Of a stretch of 64,000 nt of DNA, positions 34,314 through 42,815 are shown one piece after another. Every line of letters begins with the position of its first letter. The first letter of the stretch is position 1. The position numbers and the translations under genes are program-made. Source of the DNA: Legionellaceae bacterium (GTDB taxonomy: Bacteria > Pseudomonadota > Gammaproteobacteria > Legionellales > Legionellaceae); contig JARGNP010000004.1 in assembly GCA_029210265.1 (NCBI GenBank), forward strand, positions 1 through 64,000. The letters are read 5' to 3'. The notes under the pieces are model-generated. The model did no database searches and was not told where the DNA came from. It was given only the letters and a program-made list of their open reading frames with translations.

Positions 34314-35578
34314 GCTGTCTTCCTTTTGAAGAGCTCGCGAAAGACCGGGTAGATATCGGCAGCGGTATCAATATTTTCCATACAAAAATTTGGATAGAGC
34401 TTTGTTAGTTCTTGGTAGGCTTCCCATAAGCTTTGATGATGACGAGGCATAATTTCAACGTAGGCAAAGTATTGTAAGAGCGGCATAACACGATCACGGA
34501 GGAGTTCAAGGCAGTGCGGTGAGTCAGCATTCCAATTATCACCGTCAGACGCTTGCGCTGCATAAATATTCCATGCATTGGGTGGATAGCGGCTTGTAAT
34601 CACGTCGTCGAGCAGTTCCAGTGCGCTGGAAACAACCGTACCACCGGTTTCTCGCGAGTAGAAAAATTCTTCTTCTGTGACTTCTTTGGCCGATGTATGA
34701 TGCCGAATAAAAACGAGTTCTATTTTTTGATAATTTTTGGTTAAAAATAAATATAATAAACTAAAAAAGCGTTTGGCAATGTCTTTTTTTGTTTCATCCA
34801 TGGAGCCTGATACGTCCATGATGCAAAACATCACGGCTTGTGTTGTAGGTGCCTGAATTTTAATGCGGCTATTGTAACGAAGATCAAGCGTATCTAAAAA
34901 AGGAACACTTTTAATTTTTCGTTTGAGATAGTCTAAGCGTTTATTGAGCTTGAGAACTTTTTTTTCATCGGGCGACGCATCTTTTTTGAGTAATTTAAGT
35001 GCTTGTTTGATTTCGCGCAGTTCGCGTTTATAAGGTGAAGCTAAGGCTATGCGTCGGCCTATGGCTTGTCGCATGGAGCGTACAATATTGATGTTGGTTG
35101 GGATTCCACTGGTGGTAATCCCCGCTCGAACAGTTTTGGGTGTATCTTGTTTGGCGAGTTCTTTTCGAATGAGATCGGGGAGTTCGAGATCTTCAAAATA
35201 AAGCTCAAGAAATTCGTCACGCGATAGCTCAAAGACAAAATCGTCATCACCGCTTCCGTCTTTGCTTGCTTCGCCATTGCCCCCACCGCCTTGGCCTTCT
35301 TGTTTTGGACGTTGGATACGGTCGCCGGTAAGAAATTCATCGTTGCCGGGAAGAACGCGTTCAATATTTCCGCCTTGTCCCTGTGTAAATCTTGGCTCAG
35401 CGATATCTTTGGCTGGGATGGTGACTTTTTCTTCGTGATTGATACCCGTGATACTACGCTTACCAATGGCGTTTGAAACCGCTTCTTTGATTTGATGTTT
35501 GTAACGACGTAAAAAGCGCTGCCGGTTTACCGTGCTTTTTTTGCCAGCGCTCTGTCGTCGGTCAATCAATTGACTCAT
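34310..35578 (-). CDS. yeaH: YeaH/YhbH family VWA protein
   Basis: The 422-residue protein starts MSQLIDRRQSAGKKSTVNRQ as YeaH proteins do. It has a Gly-rich linker near 93-107, and a von Willebrand A domain whose metal motif is intact (MDVSGSMDETKKD). It is the middle member of prkA-yeaH-spoVR and starts 15 bases after prkA ends. A role with the PrkA kinase in stress adaptation is known from E. coli genetics, while its mechanism is not settled. Confidence 0.93.
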   Translation of the reverse strand: MSQLIDRRQSAGKKSTVNRQRFLRRYKHQIKEAVSNAIGKRSITGINHEEKVTIPAKDIAEPRFTQGQGGNIERVLPGNDEFLTGDRIQRPKQEGQGGGGNGEASKDGSGDDDFVFELSRDEFLELYFEDLELPDLIRKELAKQDTPKTVRAGITTSGIPTNINIVRSMRQAIGRRIALASPYKRELREIKQALKLLKKDASPDEKKVLKLNKRLDYLKRKIKSVPFLDTLDLRYNSRIKIQAPTTQAVMFCIMDVSGSMDETKKDIAKRFFSLLYLFLTKNYQKIELVFIRHHTSAKEVTEEEFFYSRETGGTVVSSALELLDDVITSRYPPNAWNIYAAQASDGDNWNADSPHCLELLRDRVMPLLQYFAYVEIMPRHHQSLWEAYQELTKLYPNFCMENIDTAADIYPVFRELFKRKTA

Positions 35579-35593
35579 GGCGAGTAGCTACTC

Positions 35594-37525
35594 CTATTGT
35601 GATTTGCGAACGCGTAAATACCACTCGCATAAAAGGCGGACTTGTTTAGCCGTATAGCCTTTGTCTTCCATGCGGGCGATAAATTCAGCGTGTTTTTTAT
35701 TTTCTTCTTCAGATGCTTTCGCATTGAAAGAAATCACAGGGAGTAAATCTTCGGTGTTGGTGAACATTTTTTTTTCAATCACCGCTTTGAGTTTTTCGTA
35801 GCTATTCCAGCGAGGGTTTTTACCGTGGTTATTCGCACGAGCACGCAGTACAAAGTTGACGACTTCGTTTCGGAAATCTTTCGGATTTGAAATTCCAGCC
35901 GGTTTCTCAATTTTTTCAAGATCGGTGTTGAGCGAGGCGCGGTCGAGAATATCGCCGGTATCTGGGTCACGATAATCTTGATCTTGAATCCAAAAATCAG
36001 CGTAGGTGATGTAGCGGTCAAAAATATTCTGACCGTATTCAGAATAAGACTCTAAATACGCGGTTTGAATTTCTTTACCGATGAATTCAACGTATTTGGG
36101 TGCTAGATATTCTTTGATAAACGACAAGTATTTTTCACCGACTTCTTCAGGAAATTGCTCTTGTTCAATTTGTTGCTCTAGAACATAAAGTAAATGCACA
36201 GGATTTGCGGCAACTTCAGTATGATCAAAGTTGAATACTTTGGAGAGAATTTTAAAGGCAAAACGTGTTGATATGCCATCCATACCTTCGTCTACGCCTG
36301 CAAAATCACGGTATTCTTGATACGATTTTGCTTTAGGATCCGTATCTTTTAAGCTTTCACCGTTGTAAACACGTAATTTTGAATAAATATTTGAGTTCTC
36401 GGGTTCTTTGAGGCGTGTTAAAACAGAAAATTTCGCCAGCATGTCGAGCGTTCCTGGTGCACACGGTGCATTCTTCAGGGAGCTATTTGAAATAAGCTTT
36501 TGATAAATTTTAAGTTCTTCAGATACACGTAGGCAATAAGGTACTTTAACGATGTTGATACGATCAATAAACGCTTCGTTGTTTTTATTATTACGAAAGG
36601 TTTTCCATTCAGATTCATTGGAATGAGCAAGAATAATGCCTTCAAATGGGATGGACGAGAGGCCTTCTGTCGCGTTGTAATTGCCTTCTTGTGTGGCTGT
36701 TAAAAGCGGATGTAATACTTTGATGGGCGCTTTGAACATTTCGACAAATTCGAGTAAGCCTCGATTTGCACGGCATAAACCACCGGAGTAACTGTAAGCA
36801 TCGGTATCATCTTGAGAAAATTCTTCGAGTTGTCGAATATCCACTTTTCCGACTAAAGAGGAAATATCTTGATTATTTTCATCCCCAGGCTCGGTTTTAG
36901 CAATAGCGATTTGTTTAAGGCGTGAAGGGTGAAGTTTAACCACTTTAAATTGATTAATATCGCCGTTATATTCTTGCAAGCGCTTAACGGCCCAAGGCGA
37001 CATGATGTGGCGTAGTGCGCGATCGGGGATGCCATATTGCTCTAAAAGCAGTGGGCCATCTTCCTCTGGATCAAATAATGCGAGCGGTGAGTCGAGCACA
37101 GGTGAGCCTTTGATGGCATAAAACGGTGCTTTTTGCATGAGATCTTTGAGTTTTTCCGCAAGGGATGATTTACCACCACCGACAGGTCCTAAAAGATAAA
37201 GCACCTGCTTGGTTTCTTCGAGACCTTGCGCTGCATGTTTTAAGAAACCTACCATGCGTTCAATCGGTTCTTCTAAGCCATAAAAAGCATCAAATACTTT
37301 GTAAATAGGCACGACTTTATTAGAAAACAAGCGTGATAGTACAGGATCGTGACGAGTGTCGCTTAGTTCAGGCTCTCCGATAGCCATGAGTAAGCGTTCC
37401 GCAGGATTTGCATAAGCTGTTGGATCGTCACGACACAAAGCTAAATAATCACCGAGGCTCATTTCTTCTTCTTTGTCTTCGGTGTAGCGTTGTGCGTAGT
37501 TTTCTAATAATTTATCCGTGCTCAT
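35594..37525 (-). CDS. prkA: PrkA serine protein kinase/AAA+ protein (YeaG)
   Basis: The 643-residue protein opens with the PrkA region (EEEMSLGDYLALCRDDPTAY). Walker A is GPVGGGKSS at 113-121, with a AAA core containing LLEFVEMFKAP and ILAHSNESEW. The C-terminal PrkA kinase-like domain follows (residues from about 385). YeaG in E. coli helps adaptation to sustained nitrogen starvation and is stress-induced. It is the first gene of the operon. A short AAGG precedes the ATG. The 97 bases upstream are very AT-rich, but no convincing promoter could be fixed. Confidence 0.95.
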   Translation of the reverse strand: MSTDKLLENYAQRYTEDKEEEMSLGDYLALCRDDPTAYANPAERLLMAIGEPELSDTRHDPVLSRLFSNKVVPIYKVFDAFYGLEEPIERMVGFLKHAAQGLEETKQVLYLLGPVGGGKSSLAEKLKDLMQKAPFYAIKGSPVLDSPLALFDPEEDGPLLLEQYGIPDRALRHIMSPWAVKRLQEYNGDINQFKVVKLHPSRLKQIAIAKTEPGDENNQDISSLVGKVDIRQLEEFSQDDTDAYSYSGGLCRANRGLLEFVEMFKAPIKVLHPLLTATQEGNYNATEGLSSIPFEGIILAHSNESEWKTFRNNKNNEAFIDRINIVKVPYCLRVSEELKIYQKLISNSSLKNAPCAPGTLDMLAKFSVLTRLKEPENSNIYSKLRVYNGESLKDTDPKAKSYQEYRDFAGVDEGMDGISTRFAFKILSKVFNFDHTEVAANPVHLLYVLEQQIEQEQFPEEVGEKYLSFIKEYLAPKYVEFIGKEIQTAYLESYSEYGQNIFDRYITYADFWIQDQDYRDPDTGDILDRASLNTDLEKIEKPAGISNPKDFRNEVVNFVLRARANNHGKNPRWNSYEKLKAVIEKKMFTNTEDLLPVISFNAKASEEENKKHAEFIARMEDKGYTAKQVRLLCEWYLRVRKSQ

Positions 37526-37622
37526 CCTTATAGCTCCCGGTTTTTATATTTATATTTATTTTTATTTTTTATACATCTACCTTATAAAAACAATACGCGA
37601 TCTTAAAAAAAAGCGCTAGGCG

Positions 37623-38333
37623 TTAAGTCGGTAAGTTATATCTAAAATTAAGATATAAAACATTGTTTGCTTGCGCGAGCGGTGCATCTCGAAATAAATA
37701 TTGATTCATATAGCCGACAGCAAAGGCATAATGTTTAGAAAATCTTTGAACTAATGCAATATAAAAACGGTTTTGGTCCCATGCTGTCGTGGTAATCCAG
37801 GGTACTAAATTAAGATTGTATAAAATTTCATTGCTGAGCTCGTAAGATAAATTATTTTTTAATGGAATATTAAAAATTAAACGTTCGCGTAAGCGAAAAG
37901 CCCATTCAGGAAAGTAAAGTGATTTTCGTTGTTCTGCGCGAAATCGTGAATTAATATGAATATTGTTTATTGTTTTGTGGTTCCACATGATTTGTTCCCA
38001 GGCGCGATATTCCTCGCGACTAAGCGCAACAGCATCCTGTGCGGTGGTGCTTATGGTTTGGCCAAACCAAAGTTGCCATTCAGGGTATATTTCATAGCCA
38101 CCGGCAATATTACCCAAGAACTGATTGAATACATTGCTTGTTTGATCTGCTCCAGATGTTTTGGGTTCAATGAGACGCAGTTGTGGTTCCACAAAATATA
38201 AAAACGTTCCATAGTTCCCGTTGAGTGTCACGGGGATCCAAAATTTATTATCACTTATCAGAGACCACGCTGGCGTGGTGATAAGGCATAAGCAAAGTAA
38301 TATCAGGCCAGAGATTTTTTTTAGAAAATTCAC
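37623..38333 (-). CDS. DUF2490 outer-membrane-type protein
   Basis: The 236-residue protein has a signal peptide (1-24, ending PAWS). Beta-rich sequence with DUF2490 features follows (WIPVTLNGNYGTFLYFVEPQ, RFRAEQRKS, RLRERLIFNIPL, FALVQRF-like IALVQRFSKH, final YLNFRYNL). DUF2490 proteins are predicted outer-membrane barrels of unknown role. It lies 97 bases upstream of nothing coding except prkA on the same strand, and 79 bases after the next gene. Transport function cannot be inferred. Confidence 0.8.
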   Translation of the reverse strand: MNFLKKISGLILLCLCLITTPAWSLISDNKFWIPVTLNGNYGTFLYFVEPQLRLIEPKTSGADQTSNVFNQFLGNIAGGYEIYPEWQLWFGQTISTTAQDAVALSREEYRAWEQIMWNHKTINNIHINSRFRAEQRKSLYFPEWAFRLRERLIFNIPLKNNLSYELSNEILYNLNLVPWITTTAWDQNRFYIALVQRFSKHYAFAVGYMNQYLFRDAPLAQANNVLYLNFRYNLPT

Positions 38334-38412
38334 GGATTGTTTTTCTAATCAATTGAAGGCGTTAGCTTAGTTTGCCTGGAAAAAAGTACTGAAACAAGGC
38401 GTGTTATTTTTG

Positions 38413-39702
38413 TTAGTAGGTTAATGCGATCAACGGCTCTGGCTCGGGTGATTGTATTTTAAACGTAATAAATCCGATCAGTAGTAAAAGCGCCGCAGGT
38501 GAAGAAACGACGAGTGTTGCAATGAGAATCACGGGAAAGCATACGTTGGTTATCAGCGGAATGACAAAATTGTTCCATGCTTCTTGTTTTGCCTTTTCTG
38601 ACGCGGCGAGGCTTGATGGAGGTGTGTTCAGTAAGTTCTTGTTATTATTATAAATAAAGCTTTGTTGTTCGTAATGTGCGTAAGCTCCAGCTGTTAGATA
38701 AAGTGAGGTACCTAAGAGACAGATTAAACCACCAAGTGGTGCAAGTATGGGCAGAGGGGCAGCCATGAGTAGCGCAAATCCACTTAAAATAGCACTACCT
38801 GCGAGTAACGATAAGTTGAGGTTGCTTTGTGTGCCGCAATAGCTAAGCTCGAGCTCCAAAAGCTGGCGTTCGCTCATCGTTTTGCTGATTCCAGGGTAAG
38901 GCGGGTGTTGGTTATTTTTATCTATTTCGTCTTCATATTGGTCTTTTTTTTCTTGATAAGCCTTATTTGCAATATGATAGTTATAAAATAAAAATCCGAT
39001 ATCAATCATTAAGCCGACCAGAACAAGCGCCATGGCGACGGGAGGTGTTAGACCAAAAGCTTTGGGATAACTCGAAAGGGTATTGATCAGAACCCATAAA
39101 GCGTCATTGATGAGTGACGTGCCGGCGCGATACAGTTCAGATGCAAAACGCTCTCTGAGGCTCAGTTCGTGTTCTTCGTTAGCTTTGTTCGTTTCCGTCG
39201 GATAGATGGCGTGTTTCGCGATGTTAACCAGATCAGTGAGTAGGCGAAGTCCAGGAACTGCCACACTGAGGACCGAAAAATACGGCGTTGGAGCCAGTAA
39301 AAGTTCAATCATGGTTGATGTATTGGTTGTTTGGCCAAAGTATTGAGCCTTATCAAGTAGCTCAATGCTTTGAAGTACAATAAAGCGGGCAGAAGACAGC
39401 ATAATTCGTGCTACGTGTGCAAAAATGATCTTGTCACGCATGGGTTTTTTGAAATCATGGCGTATGGTTTGATCATGTAGCTCAAGCAGCTCTTCACAAT
39501 AGCGGACAAAATCGTGATAGTTTTTTTGGCTGTGTTGGACGTTTGTATTTTTTAATATCGCTTTTAGATGCCTGTGCTCTTCGGCAATTTTTCTCTCGTT
39601 ATGGAGAAGAAATCCTGGCGTTGTTTCGGCTGTACGTGGTTTTGAAGCAAAAAAATCTTGCTTCATGCGTACAAACGACAAAGGCTGCTCAGGAGACGGC
39701 AT
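38413..39702 (-). CDS. Hypothetical membrane protein, paralogue 1
   Basis: I know no named family. The 429-residue protein starts at the ATG at 39702; the codon at 39711 is TTG. An N-terminal soluble helical part (about 1-110) is followed by about six hydrophobic segments grouped near 130-170, 200-245 and 285-425. It is clearly related to the next gene: compare AHVARIMLSSARFIVLQSIE with LHAYRISLTFARLNIAQMLS, and GTSLYLTAGAYAHYE with GTALYLTAGKRAECV. The two arose by tandem duplication. Role unknown. Confidence 0.65.
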   Translation of the reverse strand: MPSPEQPLSFVRMKQDFFASKPRTAETTPGFLLHNERKIAEEHRHLKAILKNTNVQHSQKNYHDFVRYCEELLELHDQTIRHDFKKPMRDKIIFAHVARIMLSSARFIVLQSIELLDKAQYFGQTTNTSTMIELLLAPTPYFSVLSVAVPGLRLLTDLVNIAKHAIYPTETNKANEEHELSLRERFASELYRAGTSLINDALWVLINTLSSYPKAFGLTPPVAMALVLVGLMIDIGFLFYNYHIANKAYQEKKDQYEDEIDKNNQHPPYPGISKTMSERQLLELELSYCGTQSNLNLSLLAGSAILSGFALLMAAPLPILAPLGGLICLLGTSLYLTAGAYAHYEQQSFIYNNNKNLLNTPPSSLAASEKAKQEAWNNFVIPLITNVCFPVILIATLVVSSPAALLLLIGFITFKIQSPEPEPLIALTY

Positions 39703-39783
39703 AAAAAACAAACATAGAAAAACAAGCAGTTCTAAAATATAACATATTGGGTTTATATGGGCAATGTATTTTGTTCATACAAT

Positions 39784-40968
39784 TTATGCGAGATGAAGCT
39801 CCTGGCGTTCTTCAGCTTCTTCAAAGCTTAGCCGGTTGGTTATCGCTTCTTTATTGTCCAAAATCATGATCGGCACTGCGACGAGTATAGCCACAGGCCA
39901 TCCAACACTTGCTGCTGTAAACATAAATAGTAGCGGGCAGATGGTGTTTTTGATGAGCGAAATTGCGTAGGCGTTATCGTTTTCAGCTGATGGGGCTTTC
40001 ACACATTCAGCACGCTTACCTGCGGTCAGGTAGAGTGCGGTACCAAATACGCATAACGCGGCTCCCAAGGGTAAAAATAAAGGGTATGCAGATGAGGCGA
40101 TTAAAGAAAATGCGAGCAAAATAGTAGCGCCTGCAGCAAGATATTGCTCTAGTTTAGCTTTGTCTCCGCGATAACTAAGCTTAAGTTGTTTTAATTGTTC
40201 TGAAATTACGATCCGATTGATATCACCAGCTTCCAATTGCTCTAGGGCTTGTTCGTATTCACGCGATTTTTTAGCAAAAGCCTTTTCATTTTTGTCGTAC
40301 GCATAAGCTGACGAACCAATATCAAATGTGAGGCAGATCAGCAAAATAGCATTGACGACAGGATTGGATAACCCCAAAAGCTGAGGATAATTGGTCAATA
40401 AATTCGCGCCAGCCCAAACGATATCATTGAATATATCTGTTGCAACGAGCGAAAGTTCGTAGGTAAAGCGTTCGAATCCGGAAGGTAACCCTTCTTTCTC
40501 TTCATCGCTGGCGTTGAGCGCGTGTTTGGCTGCCGTGATAAAGTTCAGTAACAGCCGTGTAGCAAGAAATGCAACACTAAAAAAATAAAGTATTGGGACA
40601 GGGGCCTCTAAAACAATGGCCATTTGATCAAACGTAAAAAGTGAGAGCATTTGAGCAATGTTTAGACGTGCGAATGTTAACGAAATACGATATGCATGAA
40701 GATAAAAAAGATCGCTACGAAAGGATATGTTTTCATTCCCACGTATGTTGTCGTAGCGCTTGTTCAAATTTTTTCCACGCTGAAGTAATTCACGTGGTGC
40801 ATCATAGATCGCATCGCTCGCTGCATCTAATGCGTTAAGAGCGGCTTCGAGGAGGTTGATTTCTTGCTTGATATCACTGTGCGTTGTTTTAAGTGATGCG
40901 TAAGGCGTTGTTTCTGGCTTGGCATCCGGACGGGCAAAAAATATTTGGTTTATTTCTGTGAACAACAT
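39784..40968 (-). CDS. Hypothetical membrane protein, paralogue 2
   Basis: The 394-residue paralogue has the same layout: helical N-terminus (ETTPYASLKTTHSDIKQEIN), hydrophobic pairs near 120-150 and 180-220, and a C-terminal group near 275-375. It is separated from paralogue 1 by 81 bases containing TGAACAAAAT (minus strand). That sequence recurs upstream of this gene, so each may have its own similar promoter. No function is apparent. Confidence 0.65.
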   Translation of the reverse strand: MLFTEINQIFFARPDAKPETTPYASLKTTHSDIKQEINLLEAALNALDAASDAIYDAPRELLQRGKNLNKRYDNIRGNENISFRSDLFYLHAYRISLTFARLNIAQMLSLFTFDQMAIVLEAPVPILYFFSVAFLATRLLLNFITAAKHALNASDEEKEGLPSGFERFTYELSLVATDIFNDIVWAGANLLTNYPQLLGLSNPVVNAILLICLTFDIGSSAYAYDKNEKAFAKKSREYEQALEQLEAGDINRIVISEQLKQLKLSYRGDKAKLEQYLAAGATILLAFSLIASSAYPLFLPLGAALCVFGTALYLTAGKRAECVKAPSAENDNAYAISLIKNTICPLLFMFTAASVGWPVAILVAVPIMILDNKEAITNRLSFEEAEERQELHLA

Positions 40969-41231
40969 ACATCACCGCAACACAAATTTTAAACTATTGT
41001 TCAAACATAACATTTTGTTCAAATTTAGACAAGACCTTCATGTAATTAAGCGTAAAAAAAATTATTTTAATAAATTTTGCGATCCACTTTGCTTTTATGA
41101 AAAAACTGGCTTAACGTGAGAGTGTAAATATTTTTCTTTGCTTGTAAACGTGTCTTTATATTTTAATATTGGGGCGCTGAGGCAATCTAAATTTGGAAAT
41201 AATTAAAATTAAAAAAGACACGGAGACGGTC

Positions 41232-42065
41232 ATGAAAACAAAAATTATTTTAGCAGTTGCATTATCAGCATGCAGTGCGTCTACATTATTGCATGCGGGC
41301 GGCATGGGTGCTGCTAAGAAGCCCACACCTTTTTTAATTCCATTTCTTGCCGGTGAAGGTATGTACACTTGGCCGCAAGTTGATGGCTATAGTGTCGACC
41401 TTTTAAATGCCACGGTCCAAGGACAAACACAAAATATACATATTACATCAAGTAATGAAAATCAAGGTTGGGGTGGACGTCTCGCCGGTGGTTTCTTGCA
41501 TCCGATGTCTGGACGATTTGAATCATTTTTAGGAAGTATAGAGGCCGGTTGGGGATACTATGGTTCGATGGACCTGAATCCGATTGCAAGCACAGGAAAT
41601 GGAACAACCGTGGCTGTATCCACAAGTGATGCGGGGATGTCGATGAGGCAGTACGGTGTCGACTTGTTGGCAGGGCTTGTGTATGACCAACCAAAGTATG
41701 ATGTGTTTTTTAAAGTCGGTGCTTTAATTCAAAACTTGAAGCTTAAAGTCAATATTAATCCACAGGGCTTGGAGCGCACAGCTGGCGCAGTACCTGGTCG
41801 AATTTCAACGGCATTGAACGGTGGTTATGCCATGAATCCAACCATGGTTAATGTCTTGCCTATGTTAAGATTAGGTGGTGGATATCACATCAGTAAGGAT
41901 TGGTTAGCAACGGCGTCTTGGATGCATGCGTTTGGTTCGACATTAAAAATTAATATGCCAGATATGAACTTTTCAAGTAGAACCGTGGGTAGTATGGCAG
42001 CACAGATTGCGAGTCCTTCATTGGATGCCGTGATGTTTGGTCTTGAGTACCGTTTTGCGAGCTAA
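41232..42065 (+). CDS. Outer-membrane beta-barrel protein
   Basis: The protein is 277 residues from the ATG at 41232, which starts a clear signal peptide (MKTKIILAVALSACSASTLL, ending HAG). Alternating amphipathic strands follow (RLAGGFLHPMSGRFESFLGS, GVDLLAGLVYDQPKYDVFFK, LRLGGGYHISKDWLATASWM) with a final strand AVMFGLEYRFAS. It resembles the small Legionellales surface-barrel families in layout, but I cannot name one. The frame opens upstream at 41193, but that extension would bury the signal peptide. A strong terminator follows at 42100. Confidence 0.75.
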   Translation: MKTKIILAVALSACSASTLLHAGGMGAAKKPTPFLIPFLAGEGMYTWPQVDGYSVDLLNATVQGQTQNIHITSSNENQGWGGRLAGGFLHPMSGRFESFLGSIEAGWGYYGSMDLNPIASTGNGTTVAVSTSDAGMSMRQYGVDLLAGLVYDQPKYDVFFKVGALIQNLKLKVNINPQGLERTAGAVPGRISTALNGGYAMNPTMVNVLPMLRLGGGYHISKDWLATASWMHAFGSTLKINMPDMNFSSRTVGSMAAQIASPSLDAVMFGLEYRFAS

Positions 42066-42099
42066 TCTTATGCGTTAATGCATGGATACTGATAATATC

Positions 42100-42131
42100 A
42101 AAAGCCTGTGAGTCATCTCAGGCTTTTTTTT
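42100..42131 (+). terminator. Intrinsic terminator after the barrel gene
   Basis: AAAAGCCTG...CTCAGGCTTTT forms a stem with a small bulge and TCAT-type loop, followed directly by a run of T. It is a classical rho-independent terminator separating the barrel gene from rpiA. Confidence 0.88.
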
Positions 42132-42161
42132 ATTTAAACTATTTTATTAAGATGGGTGTAT

Positions 42162-42809
42162 ATGGAGCAATTAAAACAGCAGGTAGCAGAGGCAGCACTC
42201 GATCACTTGGATGATGTAACGACGTTAGGTGTCGGAACAGGCTCGACGATGACGTATTTTATTCGAGCTTTGGCTCGAATCAAGCATCGTATTGATGGTT
42301 GTGTGGCTAGCTCAATTGCAACAGAGCAGCAATTGAGAGCGGCAGGCTTGCCTGTAATAAAGCTTGCAGTGGCTGAACCGCTTGCTTTATACGTGGATGG
42401 TGCGGACGAGGTCACACAGCATCGAAGTATGATTAAAGGCGGTGGCGGGGCGTTGACTCGGGAAAAAATCGTCGCAAATGCTGCTTCAAAGTTTTTATGT
42501 CTAGTGGATGAATCTAAACTTGTGCGACGTTTAGGCGCGTTTCCCGTTGCTGTTGAAGTGATTCCTATGGCGCGAAGTCTAGCTGCACGTGCGCTTGTTA
42601 AGTTGGGGGGAGATCCGGTTTATCGCGAAGGATTTATCACGGATAACGGTAATCATATTTTGGATGTGCATAATTTAAATTTAGACGAGCCGATGGCTAT
42701 GGAAGACGCCATTCAGCTTATTCCAGGTGTGGTTGATAATGGGATATTTGCCAAACGCCCAGCCGATAAAGTTATTATTGCCCGGGCGAATGGTGTAGAA
42801 ATATTCTAA
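42162..42809 (+). CDS. rpiA: Ribose-5-phosphate isomerase A
   Basis: The 215-residue protein has GVGTGSTM at 23-30, VDGADEV, KGGGGALTREKIVA and the conserved FPVAVEVIPMA. It interconverts ribose-5-phosphate and ribulose-5-phosphate in the pentose phosphate pathway. The ATG at 42162 is preferred over a GTG two codons upstream because it matches the family N-terminus. Length is close to E. coli RpiA (219). It is convergent with polA, with only six bases between the stops. Confidence 0.96.
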   Translation: MEQLKQQVAEAALDHLDDVTTLGVGTGSTMTYFIRALARIKHRIDGCVASSIATEQQLRAAGLPVIKLAVAEPLALYVDGADEVTQHRSMIKGGGGALTREKIVANAASKFLCLVDESKLVRRLGAFPVAVEVIPMARSLAARALVKLGGDPVYREGFITDNGNHILDVHNLNLDEPMAMEDAIQLIPGVVDNGIFAKRPADKVIIARANGVEIF

Positions 42810-42815
42810 CGTGTT

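Noticed and set aside
40470-40490. tRNA-like T-loop string GTTCGAATCC
   Set aside because: It lies in frame inside a membrane-protein gene, and no cloverleaf arms can be drawn around it.
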